A stretch of DNA of 64,000 nt from Eublepharis macularius. Taxonomy: Eukaryota > Chordata > Lepidosauria > Squamata > Eublepharidae. Both the position numbers and the translations under genes were made by a program. This document shows positions 41,521 through 51,575 of this stretch, in pieces (the stretch's first letter is position 1; every line of letters begins with the position of its first letter). Location: the NCBI RefSeq assembly GCF_028583425.1, contig NC_072800.1:4663001-4727000 (forward strand), in the 5' to 3' direction. The notes under the pieces were generated by a model. That model had not been told where the DNA came from, ran no database searches, and saw only the letters and a list, made by a program, of their open reading frames with translations.

Positions 41521-42627
41521 TGCCGTCACGGTGCACCATTGGGCGTCGAGTTGTGCCTGCCCTGTACAAGGCAGTGTGCTACATGGTGCACAGAGACCTG
41601 TCAGCCACTGAGGGCAGAACAATCCACTTCACGGCCGACCTGTGGAGCGGCTGCCATCACGGGTACCACAGGCAACCACAGGAACTCCGCCTCCCCAGGC
41701 CAAGATCTGGCAGCCATAAAAAAGGTGCCCAAATTGAGCCCGGGCTACAGGGTGGTTCTCCTTCAGGCCCAGGGGATGGACAAGGTCCACACTGGGAAGA
41801 ACATTGCCACCACCATCAAGGCGGTTCTGAGGGAGTGGACGTCCGGCATGGAAGGGTTTGTCCATGGCTTCATGGTCACGGACGCGGGAGCCAACATGTT
41901 GGCAGCCCTAAGAGAGGCATGCCTCCCGGGCCTAGTGTGCATGGCGCACAAGCTGCACCTCGTGATGTGGGACGTGTTTGGGCTGGGGAGCAAGCCGAGG
42001 GACAGCTGGGACGAGGGAACCTTGCGGACACGCAGTCTGCTGGACAGCTGCCGTCGCATCACTTCCCACTTCTCCCGCAGCATCAACTCGTCCCGCGAGC
42101 TGCTCCAGAGGCAGGGGGAGGAAGGAGACCCCGAGCACCAGCTCTTCCAGGACCTGCCCACCCACTGGAACTCCACCTACGACATGATCTGTCGTCTGGT
42201 GGAGCAGAGGCACGTGGTGCAAGACATCCTGTCCTCATCAGATGTGCTGAGGAAGGGAGAGGAGTTGGGCCTCAGCTCTGTGGAGTGGAGAGTCCTTGCA
42301 TAGATGTGCTGGCTCCTGAAACCATTCAAGGATGCCATGGAGCTCTTGTGCTCCTACCAGGCCAGCCTGGGTCAGGTCCTCCCTCTCATCCACAGCCTTG
42401 ACCAGTTTCTGGCCCAGGAGCTCCAGCAAGGGCAAGAGCTGCTCGCCCGGGTTCGGGAATTTGTCCGGAAGATCAAGGCCTGCGTTGCCAAATGCCTGCA
42501 TCCTCTATGCCGCGAGGCACCCTACCAACTTGCCTCCCTCTGTGACCTCCGCATCAAGGGCAGCATCGCCACGCCGGCAGGGCAGATGCAGCACTGGAAA
42601 AAGGAGCTCCGCAAAGCGGTGCTCTGA
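41521..42627 (+). pseudogene. hAT transposase catalytic core, broken
   Basis: RCTIGRRVVPALYKAV and HFTADLWSG (41523-41655) carry the first catalytic aspartate in the usual DLWS context. A frameshift, probably with a small deletion, occurs between about 41655 and 41700. The second frame then reads GYRVVLLQAQ, HTGKNIATTIKAVLREW, FMVTDAGANM (second catalytic aspartate), CMAHKLHLVM (the C/H motif of the insertion domain), RRITSHFSRS and LFQDLPTHWNSTYDMI. An in-frame TAG stop lies at 42301 and a TGA at 42625, with clear homology continuing between them (FVRKIKACVAK). The protein is most like Ac/ZBED-type hAT transposases. It cannot be functional as it stands. Confidence 0.92.
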
Positions 42628-43153
42628 TTCCAGAGACAGAGGGCAGGAGACAAGGAACCGGGTAGCGGTGAGGGGCAGGTGGTGGAGGAGGAGGGTGAGG
42701 GCGAGGGGCAGGAGGTGGGAAAAGAGCCAGGCCAGGGAAGAGCCACCCCAATGGACACTTTCGATCTGTGGGCCTCGTCGGTGGGCAGCGTGGTTGGCCG
42801 CAGCACGGCGGGTGGGTCCCACCCAGTGGAGGACTCGGTAGGGGCCATGGTGCACAAGTACCTTTTGGAGCCCACTGAGCCCCCCCCCATGCCAACCCGT
42901 TGCAGTATTGGGAGAGGTAATCGGACTGTTGGCCAGAACTGTCCATCGTCGCCACCAACATCCTTTCCTGCCCTCCTACCAGTGTGCAGAGCCCTCCCAC
43001 CTGGGAGACCTCCTGCCCTCCCACCTGGGAGACCTCCTACGTCCCCGCTGCACACGTCTGCACCCAGACCTGGTGGACATGTTGACGTTCATCAAGTTGA
43101 ACCTTAACCTACTGGGGTACCCTCCCGTGGATCTGGACCTACCCGGGCTCTGA
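42628..43153 (+). pseudogene. hAT transposase C-terminal dimerisation region, decayed
   Basis: After an acidic linker (EEEGEGEGQEVGKEPG), the frame reads MDTFDLWASSVGSVV and VHKYLLEPTEP. In a second frame NPLQYWER, a stop, then WPELSIVATNILSCPPTSVQS follow, the characteristic hAT C-terminal block, which normally continues into SERVFS; that part is replaced by a short duplicated stretch (CCACCTGGGAGACCTCCT twice, 42997 and 43018). A third frame ends VDMLTFIKLNLNLLG, the terminal helix. At least two frameshifts separate these parts. Confidence 0.83.
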
Positions 43154-44130
43154 GCCACCCTGGGGTTGTGGCTGGCCCAGCTCATCCACAGCGGGCTCAA
43201 GCCTCCCTCAGTTCTTGGGGCTGCTTCCATGGATGGTGACCCTTTGCCCTCCTCTCCCAGACAAGTTCCTGTTCCCTCTTCACACCTCTCCCTCTCTGGA
43301 TCTGTTCAGATACCTCCCAACCTCTCCTGTCTTTCCCATGCCGTCCTTTCTGTGAAGGCAGGAAGGTGATTGAGGTCTGCTGCTGCTGCCTTGGGGCATG
43401 AGGGGCAGCTCAGAAGCTGTTGCTGGTGTTAGTGTGGCACCTCACGGTGCTCCCCCCTTTCCGTGGTCACCTGCTGCCCCCTCTGAGCAGGGGGGAATGG
43501 ATCCCTTGACTCATGTCCATCCCGCAAAGACAGGAAGGTGGTCAATGTCTGCTGCTGCTGCTGTTGTTATGTTTCTGTCTCCCCCTCTCTCAGGAACCAC
43601 TCTGACCCGTCCAAGCAATGTCTCCTGTCCTGCCCAATCCCTACTTTCTGCAAAGGAAGGACAGCAGATCAGTTCAGCCCCCCGCTTCACGAGGGACTAT
43701 CCTGTTACTGCTCCCTCTTTGGTTACACAGCTCGATTGCCATTGTGTAGCCAATTGTACCATATGGGGGTGGAGTCGGTTGACAATGTGGCGGCTCCCCT
43801 GTCAACGGGACTGACGGGATGTCTTTCAGCTGGGTGGGAATGTGTCCCACAACTCCAGTCCTTTCTGGCAAGGTAGGAACGTGTGAGCTGCTTGCTGCCA
43901 CCGCCACACTGATCCTCAGTGGGACCCTCGGGTAAAGACCAGCAGTTGCTGGGGGATCTTCCCCCTCCCCCTCCTCAAGATGACATGTCCTCTCCCTCTC
44001 ATCCTTTCTGGCGAGGCAGGAAGGTGGGTGCTGTTGGCGACCGTCAGGATCGTTCTCGGTGGGAGCCTCAGCCGAGGACACGCAGTTGCAGGGGGATTGG
44101 GTCGCCACCTTCTGAATGCCACGTCCTCTC
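43154..44130. other. hAT 3' region, partly repeated, non-coding
   Basis: It contains spaced repeats of GGCAGGAAGGTG(A/G)(T/G) at about 43359, 43530, 44009 and 44244, and AAGGTGGGTGCTGTTGG at 44017 and 44250. No conserved protein motif was seen. Confidence 0.6.
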
Positions 44131-45030
44131 CCGCCCCCGCCGGGAATACCAGAGCGCTCCACTTTGGCCGGGCGGTTGCAGGGGAAGCTCCCCACTTTCC
44201 CCCCGCAGGACACATCCTCTCCCTCCCATATTTTCTGGCAAGGCAGGAAGGTGGGTGCTGTTGGGCATGTCGGCTGCTGTCGGGTATCTCCGAAGCTGGA
44301 GCCTCAGGTAAGGAGGACACCCAGTAGCTGGGGGATCAGGCTGCCCTTGTGCGAATGTCGCATCTCCCCCCCCCCCGGCGGGAATACCAGCACACTCTTC
44401 TTTGGCCTGGTGGGTGGGCACATGGGGGGGTGCCGCGGGCAAGTGACAAGACTCCCCACCTCCCCGTGCCTGCCGGGCCCAGTGGCCACTGCCTGCACTC
44501 ACCATTCATGTATCGCTGGGAATACCAGCATGCTCCTCTTCAGCCTGGTGGGCGGGCACATGGGGGGAGCCACCGGCGAGCAGCCAGACCCTCTGCCCCC
44601 TGAGGGAAGGCAGCTCATCACCATCTCCCCGTGCCCGCTGGGCCCGGCGGCCACCGCCAGCACCCACCATTCAGGTATCGCTGGGAATACCAGCGCGATC
44701 CACTTCAGCCTGGTGGGTGGGCACATGGGGGTGCCACCAGCGAGCGGCCAGACCCCCCACCCCCTGAGGGGAGGTGGCTTTCCACTGCCTCCCCGTGCTC
44801 GTCAGGCCCGGCGGCCGCCGCCAGTACCCACCATTCCTTTCTTGCTGGGAATACCAGCAAGAATCCAGTTTGGCCTGGTGGGCGGGCACATGGGGGTGCC
44901 GCCGGCGAGTGGCCAGACCCCCCACCCCCTGAGGGGAAGCAACTTGTCACCGCCTCCCCATGCCCGCCAGGCCCGGCAACCGCCACCACCACCCAGCTTC
45001 CCACATAGCTGGGAATACCAGCGTGCCCTG
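44131..45030 (+). repeat. Tandem repeats of about 165 bp in the hAT 3' region
   Basis: GGGAATACCAG recurs at about 44141, 44385, 44518, 44682, 44848 and 45010; the last four spacings are about 133 to 166. Units share GCCTGGTGGGYGGGCACATG, GGCCAGACCC, CCCTGAGGGGA, a CTGCCTCCCCGTGC-like stretch and GGCCCGGC. The last unit end is retained in the deleted copy at 17.3 kb. Confidence 0.85.
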
Positions 45031-45385
45031 GTTTGGCCTCCACGATCCACGGATCGGGAATGGGAGATGCTCGGTGCGGGTCGTTAATTCGGGATCGTCG
45101 CCGGCACCGAACCACGATCAGCTGGATCATTAATTTTTTTGGGATCATGCCCATCTCTACTGAGAACCCTAGTGCTGAGGGTCTCTTGGGGGCCAGGCAC
45201 ACCCCCTCCAAGCAGGTTAAGATACAGATTCAAGGCCTGGAGAGACCCAAGTCTGGAAGGCTAGTGAGCCTGCCCCCCTTCCAATCCTGTTGCTATCTCA
45301 GCTGCAGAACAATCCCAGTCCCAGGGCTCTACTCCCTCCCAAGCTCTCCTCTCTCTCCCTGCCCTGCCCAGCTGAGCCCCAAATC

Positions 45386-45549
45386 TTAGAGCTAAACTAC
45401 AAGAGATGAATTACACAGGACGCTCACATGAAGAGAGTTGTAATGTTAGCCAGGAAGCCAAGTTTTAAAAGACAGATCGGAAGGCTCTGTCAATTTCCCC
45501 TCTCAACAGAGCCAGAAAGGTTTGCTCCTCAGAGGGTTTATTTCCTCTT
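45386..45549. mobile_element. Harbinger-like MITE left part
   Basis: TTAGAGCTAAACTACAAGAG at 45386 is the same terminus type as the MITE at 6038. The rest (ATGAATTACACAGGACGCTC) belongs to a related subfamily. It is interrupted or truncated at the SINE at 45550. GGAAGGCTCTGTCAATTTCC (45479) recurs, altered, at about 45813. Confidence 0.6.
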
Positions 45550-45800
45550 AACAACAACAACAACATTCGATTTATATACCACTCTTCAGGACAACTTAAT
45601 GCCCACTCAGAGTGGCTTACAAAGTATGCTATTATTATCCCCACAACAAAACACCCTGTGAGGTGGGTGGGGCTGGGAGAGCTCCAGAGAGCTGTGACTA
45701 GACCAAGGTCACCCAGCTGGCTTCAAGCGGACGAGTGGGGAATCAAACCCGGCTCTCCAGATTAGAGTCCCACGCTCTTAACCACTACACCAAACTGGCT
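45550..45800 (-). mobile_element. MIR-like tRNA-derived SINE, antisense, nearly complete
   Basis: Tail (AAC)n, then GATTTATATACCACTCTTCA, CCCACTCAGAGTGGCTTACA, core AGGTCACCCAGCTGGCTTCA, B box in reverse GGGGAATCAAACCC, and A box in reverse CTCTTAACCACTACACCA. Same family as 25160-25424. Confidence 0.92.
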
Positions 45801-45829
45801 CTTTACCTCCCGAAGGCTCTATCAGTTTC

Positions 45830-46028
45830 ACCTCCCCTTCTAGGAGTTCTCCTGGAAGTAAAACAGCTCTCCAGACCACAGAGATCAGTGGAGAAAATAG
45901 CAGCTTTGATAAATGGACTCTATGGCACCTCATCCCCATTGAGTTTCCTCCTCTTCCTCAACTTTGCCTTTCCATAACACTGTTCCCAAATCTCCAGGAA
46001 TTCTCTAAGCTGGAGCTGGCAACCCAAA
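45830..46028 (-). mobile_element. MITE-like fragment (AAATTCCTGG type), antisense
   Basis: CCAAATCTCCAGGAATTCTC and GGAGCTGGCAACCCA at the right are the reverse of the GTTGCCAGCTCC start; GGACTCTATGGCACCTCATC is the reverse of the GATGCCATAGAGTCC motif. Compare 30541 and 56660. Confidence 0.6.
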
Positions 46029-46160
46029 TGGCGCAAACAGGAGCTCCACAAAACCATATCAAGTTGGCAACATAGCAACAATTTTGTACCACTTTTCCCC
46101 TTATCTCTCCCCCCCCCCCATTTGAATCATGCCCACAAATTCCTGCCATTGGGCAGCACA

Positions 46161-46357
46161 TTTTTTTTTTAGCCCGCCCTTCCTCTAAGGAGCTCAGGGC
46201 AGCATAACTCTGTGTTCAGGTCCCATTTTTTGTCACAGCAATGCTATGAAGTAGACTGGGAATGTGACTGGCCCAAGGTCCCCTTGCTGGGTTCATGGCA
46301 GACTGGGAATTCAAACCCTGGTCTCCTGAATCAGTTTTAATACCAGACTTTCTGCTA
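46161..46357 (-). mobile_element. tRNA-derived SINE with LINE-like tail, antisense
   Basis: T-run then AGCCCGCCCTTCCTCTAAGG (tail), GTGACTGGCCCAAGGTCCCC (core) and GGGAATTCAAACCCTGGTCT (B box in reverse). The last bases are a degraded tRNA-like head. Confidence 0.72.
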
Positions 46358-47767
46358 AGAAATTTCTGTTCAACTTATCAAAGAATTTTGGTGGAGAACA
46401 GTAATTCTGGAAATAGTTTCTGTTCTATGTGTCAGAAGAATACACAGAAAATAACAGGCTAAAATTTAAGGATTGTATTTCACTAGTTTTAAGTTCTCCA
46501 AATTTGGAGAAGGCAGAGGTGACTGATGCAGAGCCACCATATGATTTCTGTGCTTCCCTGCTGTCTGTCTATTGCATCATACATTATAAAAAAGTAAAAA
46601 GTAGAAAAGAACCAGGGACCAAAATTTACTTTAAGTAACATGCCTGGTTTGATAGAATTTAATTTCATCATATAGTTCTGTTGCGATGCTTTAAGAACAT
46701 GGTCTTTTCAGTGCATTGTGTAAACTGACACTGGACAATCCTAAGTTGGTCTACTCAGAATCAAGCTCAGGTCTATTCAGCTGGGATTGCACTGACAATT
46801 AACACAGAATTTGACAAGAATATGTGTAAGCACTGGGTATTTCCAAAGAGCCCATTCCAGTGCATTTTCACTCTAATACAAGTCCTGTTAAGGTCAGTGG
46901 TACATCCTAGTAACTGGGGACCTAACTGCCTTTCTTAATAGGGGTATTGAACCATCTGAAAGCTTGCTCTTGGGGGAGAAAGTAGCACATTATGTCCAAG
47001 TACTGTCAGCAGGAGGCTGTTTGCTGCTATTAAAGTGACTCGAGTCAGAACAATGTGCTATATATGTGGGCTCTTTGTTTCCAGTTGGCACAGAGCAGTT
47101 TTCTTACGGCATCCAGAGGAAATTAAGCATAAAATACTGATCTCTCACCTATTGAGTTACAAGAGAACAACAGATGTACTCACTGATCTAGCTAACAAAG
47201 GAAATGAAGAGGAAAAAAACCCCTTATGATTACAGCTCTGAGCTGACCAGAGAAATACAGATAGACTGTCAAGATTATTAAGCAGATACATGAACATCGT
47301 TTGTCCTGTGAATCGATCATACACAACTGAGCCAAGCAAAGACAACAGCCCCCCTCCATTCGCTGTCATTTCTAGGGCTGCACCAAATGTTCTCTAGTGT
47401 TGACGGTCCTGTTCAAAAGGGGCACATTTGATTCTGCTGAACAGGCTGCTGAGGAAAACACTCCGTCCTCGTGGCAAGGCATTTGGACTGTTTCGCTGTG
47501 GACTGGCACTCTTGCGCTTCCAAAGCCTGGTGGTGGCTGCTTCCAGGGGAACTGATCTTTGTAGTCTGGAAATTAGTTGAAAAACTGGCAGATCTCCAGA
47601 CCCCTCCTGAGGATAGGGAGCCCTTTCTCACAGGCCTGGCCTCCTCAGTTGCTTGCACTGCCATTCAATGTTTTATCTTTCGCAACCCACATGATTCCAT
47701 TTACCAGAAGCCATGAAGTCAGGCACTGCAGCATTACGCCAGCAACAAAGCCGCAGAAGTCACCAAA
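46358..47767. other. No recognisable gene; weak MITE hint
   Basis: About 47550-47600 (AGGGGAACTGATCTTTGTAG, TCTGGAAATTAGTTG, CAGATCTCCAGACCCC) resembles the right part of the AAATTCCTGG-type element. The rest is unassigned. Confidence 0.4.
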
Positions 47768-48257
47768 CCCCAGAAGGTCAGACGAGAACCAATGGTTGAA
47801 ATTAACTCAAAAGAGTTTTGGGCTAAACATTAGGAAGAAGAACTTCCCGACAGTTAGAGAGGACCCTCAGTGGAACAGGCTTCCTCGGGAGGTGGTGGGC
47901 TCTCCTTCTTTGGAGGTTTTTAAGCAGAGGCTAGATGGCCATCTGACAGCCATGCTGATTCTGTGAACCTAGACTGATCTCAAGAGGGAGGCCAGGAAGG
48001 GTTGCATCAGTGCTTCGTTCTCGTGGCCCTTCTTACATGCCCAGGGTAAGGCCGATTGCCACCTTGGGGTCAGGTAGCAATTTCCCCCAGGCTAGTTTGG
48101 CTAGGGATTCTGATGGAGTTTTCTGGCATGGAGTAAGGGTCACTGAGTGTGTGTGTGGGGGGGGGGAGGTATGTGGGAATTTCCTGCATTTTGCAGGGGG
48201 TTGGACTGGATGACCCTGGAGGTACCTTCCAACCACATGATTCTGTGATTCTATGAC
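47768..48257 (+). mobile_element. CR1 3' end
   Basis: Broken translation LNIRKKNFPTVREDPQWNRL and PREVVGSPSLEVFKQRLDGH, followed by the CR1 3' UTR (GCAGGGGGTTGGACTGGATG) and terminus TGATTCTGTGATTCTATGA at 48239-48257. It is 5'-truncated. Immediately downstream is an I/Vingi-like LINE. Confidence 0.9.
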
Positions 48258-50345
48258 TCAGCCAGATATGAGGATGTCCCCATATTCTCCACGGGGATAC
48301 CACCACCATTTTAGGTCTGGAATTGTCTTCTTCCAAAAGCTGCAAGTACAGTAGATTACTGCCTGGTACCGGAAGAGGTACGATTTGAAGGTGGGTAACT
48401 TTCCTGGGGGTGACCATCTCCCCCTTATGCTAACTTTAACCATAAATAAACAAGCAGTTAAGTTACCATCTCCAACTGCGCATGTAGAGCAGATCGACCA
48501 GAGAATAAAAATAAGGAAATGGACACCACTGATAGCACAAGAAATTGGTTCAATAATCCATTTGCAAGAATGTCGCCTCTTGTACAATAAATGTGCCTCA
48601 GTGGTTGATGTGACATCTTATTATGATCCTTTGAGTCAGATAATATATCTTTGTAAATATGTATACCAGCTACCGTGCTTTAATCGATCAAAACAGGGGA
48701 AGAATGATTGGTATGATTATGAATGCCAGATCCTCCTAAGAAAAATGAGGGCCTATCACAAGGAGTTTAGACTGAAGAGATCAGAATATACCTTACCCAG
48801 ACTTAAGATGGCTAAAGAGAGATGGAAACAACTAGTAATCTATAAGAAAAGGGTAACTTTGATGAAAAATGGAAAGCTTTGATATCTGCTACCAAAACAA
48901 CAGGCAGTTTTGGTGTATTGTGAACAACAGTACTAAGAATGTTTCATTTATTCCCTTTTGCATCTCCTCAAATGAATGGTTTACTTTCTTTAGTCGTCTA
49001 TATGAAGGAGATACAACCAGCAATAGAGAAGAGGAAAATTTGGTTGTGATTGGGGAACTGGCATTTTTGCCACCAGTGTCAGTTGAGACCATTTAATGCC
49101 TAATAAAGAACAGAAAATCGGGAAAAGCACCAGGAATGGATGGAGTACCGATAGATCTATTACAATCAAACCTGAAGTGAGGGGCAGAAGTTTTGACCCC
49201 CCTCTTTTCTATGATAAATGATTCAGGATGTATCCCACCCATCTGGAAGAAAGCTCTGGTGGTACCAATCTTTAAGAATAAAGGGAAAAGGCAGGACCAA
49301 CAGAACTATCGCCCAATAACCCTCCTCTCGGTAACTGAAAAGTATATGAAGCTTATTTAAGCTTAAGATTGAAAGACTAGATGGAGGAGTCAGAAATTTT
49401 GAGTGAAGACAAGGTGGGTTCCGCCAAGGATGCTCTGCAGTCGATCACTGCCTGTTTTGGGCCCATTTGATTGAAAAGTATACCACTACAGTAAATAATC
49501 ATTTATATGTAGCCTTCATGGACTTAGGCTCTGCATTCGATAGCATATCTAGAACTAGACTATGGCAGAAGCTAAAGGAAACTATGATCAGCAGGCGCTT
49601 GCTGTGGCTATTGACTAGATTGTATCATGACACAGAAGTGAAAATCAGATGTATCCCTGAAGGCCAGGCTACAGATCCCATCCCAACCTCTAAAGGTGTC
49701 CAACAAGGTTCTCTTTTATCCCCCTATTTATTCAACCTTTACATCAATGATATTGTTAAAGCAGTTACAGGACCTACCCACCATGCACGCACCCTTAACA
49801 ATCAAGATCTTTCAATCCTAATTTATGCCAATGACACTGCTCTATTATCTCGCACATTGATAGGATTGAAACACATGCTGGCTAGCTTTAACTCCTACTG
49901 TGCCAATGAAGGCTTAACTATAAATGCTGAGAAATCCAAAGCAGTTGTCTTCACAAGAGGATGCCGCCTGAAGAAAAAGGACTGGAGGATGGCAGATACC
50001 AACATTGAACAAGTAACAACATTTACATATTTAGGCATTATATTCTCCTGACTTGTCTTGGAGTAATCAGTTCCAATCCATCTCCTACAAGATAACACCA
50101 TATTTAAATGCCTTGACGCGTTTCTTTCACACAGAAGGAGGGAAATATTACCCGCAGCTATAAAGACCTTTTGGGGTAAAATTAATCAAATGATACTTTA
50201 TTGTGCCGGAGCGTGAGTCGAAAATATATCTGAGACTATTGGTTCCTTTTTATTAAAATTCCTGAGAAAATAACCAGATTACCAAAGACTATATCCAGTA
50301 TAGTTATCCGCCAAGAATTTGTAATCTTTTCTTTTATTATTTTTT
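48258..50345 (+). pseudogene. I/Vingi-like LINE: endonuclease end, linker and reverse transcriptase
   Basis: PGGDHLPLMLTL (48400) is the last endonuclease motif. A linker (NRSKQGKNDWYDYECQIL, 48688) precedes the reverse transcriptase. In pieces: KSGKAPGMDGVPIDL-like text near 49115, QNYRPITLLS-like near 49302, then one frame from 49467 with YVAFMDLGSAFDSISR (domain A), GVQQGSLLSPYLFNLYINDI (domain B), LIYANDTALLSRT (catalytic box with YADD changed to YAND), INAEKSKAVVFTRG and FTYLGIIFS. A stop at 50049 is followed by more recognisable text (YKITPYLNALTRFFH). The enzyme is inactive by both mutation and frameshift. Clade placement (I, Vingi or R1-like) is from motif style only. Confidence 0.87.
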
Positions 50346-50400
50346 ATTCTTTTATTAATATTATTGATAATAGTAGTAGTAGTAGTAGTATTTCGGTTTT

Positions 50401-50610
50401 TGTTTGTTAATACGGGATCATGCATCCATTCTAGCTTGGCTGGATGCATTTAGACTGCTGGGAGTTGGGCATGTATTTGAGAAGCTTAATATAAATAATC
50501 CACCTTTGTCTCTCCTCACTGAAATTAGGGCATTCAATAACTAGATGAGCCAAGGTGCCTATCTTTCCTATATTGCAGAAACACCTATGTTCTGAAAAGG
50601 TCGCAGCAAG
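50401..50610 (-). pseudogene. I/Vingi-like LINE C-terminus, inverted
   Basis: On the minus strand the frame reads SEHRCFCNIGKIGTLAHLVI then ECPNFSEERQRWII, the C-terminal Cys/His region of this LINE type (C-x-C...H...C). It lies just after the sense-strand reverse transcriptase at 48258-50345, separated by a T-rich stretch with a (TAG)n run at about 50375-50392. Either the element was broken and inverted, or this is another copy. Confidence 0.78.
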
Positions 50611-50611
50611 A

Positions 50612-51400
50612 TCTGCCAGGTGCGAGAGGGATGGGGAGAATCTCCCCACCCCACTCGCACTGGACAGAAGCAGCCCCATGGCACCGGCTCTGCCGGGTGC
50701 GAGTGGGACGGGGACTATCTCCCCACCCCTCTCACATGGGGCAAAAGCAGCCCCGTGGTGCCAGTTTTGCCAGGTGCGATTGGGATAGGGAGAATCTCCC
50801 CGCTCCGCTCGCATGGGGCAAAAGCAGCCCTGAGGCAGCGGCTCTGCCAAATGCGAGCAGGACGGAGAAAACCTCCCCGCACTGCTCACACAGGACAGAA
50901 GCAGTGCCAGGATGCCAGCTCTGCCAGTTGCAAGTGGGATGGGGAGAACCTCCCCACAACACTCGCATGGGGTAGGAGCAGCCCGGGGGCACTGGCTCTG
51001 CTGGCTCCGAGTGGGACGGGGAGAATCTTCTTGTCCCTCTTAGCAGTGGGAGAGCCAGTGCCACATGGCTTCTTCTGCCTGGTGTCAGAGGGATGAGGAG
51101 ATTCTCCTCATCCCTCTAACAATGGGCAGAAGCAGCCATACAGCGCCAGCTCTCCTGGTGCTAAGAGGGACGGGAAGATTCTACCCACCCCGCTTGCATG
51201 GGGTAGAAGCAGCCCTGCGGTGCCACCTCTGCCGGGTGCAACTGGGACGGGGAGAATCTCCCTGCCCCGCTGGCACCGGGCAGAAGCAGCCCGATGGCGC
51301 CGGCTCTGCCTGGTGCAAGATGGACAGGGAGAATCTCGCCACCCCGCTCGCACCGGGCAGAAGAAGCCTGGCAGTGCTGGGGTGGGGCAGAGAGTTTGGG
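50612..51400. repeat. 77-bp minisatellite, about ten copies
   Basis: Units run from TCTGCC(A/G)GGTGCGAG through GGGAC/TGGGGAGAATCTCC, CCCCACTCGCA and GGGGCAGAAGCAGCCC to the next TCTGCC, about 77 bases each. Units differ at many positions. The 5' edge falls exactly in the inverted LINE C-terminus (the frame of that fragment continues into the first units on the minus strand). Long open frames through the array are a by-product of the repeat length not adding stops. Confidence 0.9.
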
Positions 51401-51494
51401 GCTGGGGTTTTTTAAAGGGCCCTTTACACTATCATCCCTTTACACTATCCGCTGGCAGGGGACTTTAAACTATCAGCTGGCAGCTGGCAGACTC

Positions 51495-51575
51495 TTTGGG
51501 TGTGGTCCTCTAACCAGTTCCCTATCCACCAAACGGTCCTATAGTCCAGTCTTCAGTCTTCCAGTTTACCCAAAA
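51495..51575 (-). mobile_element. CR1 fragment, antisense
   Basis: GGGTGTGGTCCTCTAACCAG and CAAACGGTCCTATAGTCCAG match the antisense CR1 reverse-transcriptase region at 34884-34955. Confidence 0.85.

Larger units (their letters stand above)
38454..45159 (+). mobile_element. 6.7-kb hAT transposon, full length but inactive
   Basis: It begins TAGAGATGGGCACGATCC and ends GGATCATGCCCATCTCTA, inverted repeats of 18 bases with one mismatch. It is flanked by a perfect 8-bp duplication CTGAGAAC (38446-38453 and 45160-45167). Subterminal zones are rich in CGATC motifs in both orientations, probably transposase-binding sites. Inside, in order: leader, array of 129-bp repeats, transposase remnant with a solo LTR in it, long 3' region with a second tandem array. 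Unusually long for a hAT (most are 2.5-5 kb); the arrays and the LTR account for the excess. It is inserted in a hAT MITE. Confidence 0.93.

Noticed and set aside
40182-43055. Many antisense open frames opposite the hAT gene
   Set aside because: G/C-rich composition suppresses stops. They lack motifs, while the plus strand has clear transposase motifs.
50620-51415. Long overlapping open frames on both strands
   Set aside because: They run through a 77-bp minisatellite; 77 is not a multiple of three, so the repeats cycle through all frames without stops. No protein-like pattern.
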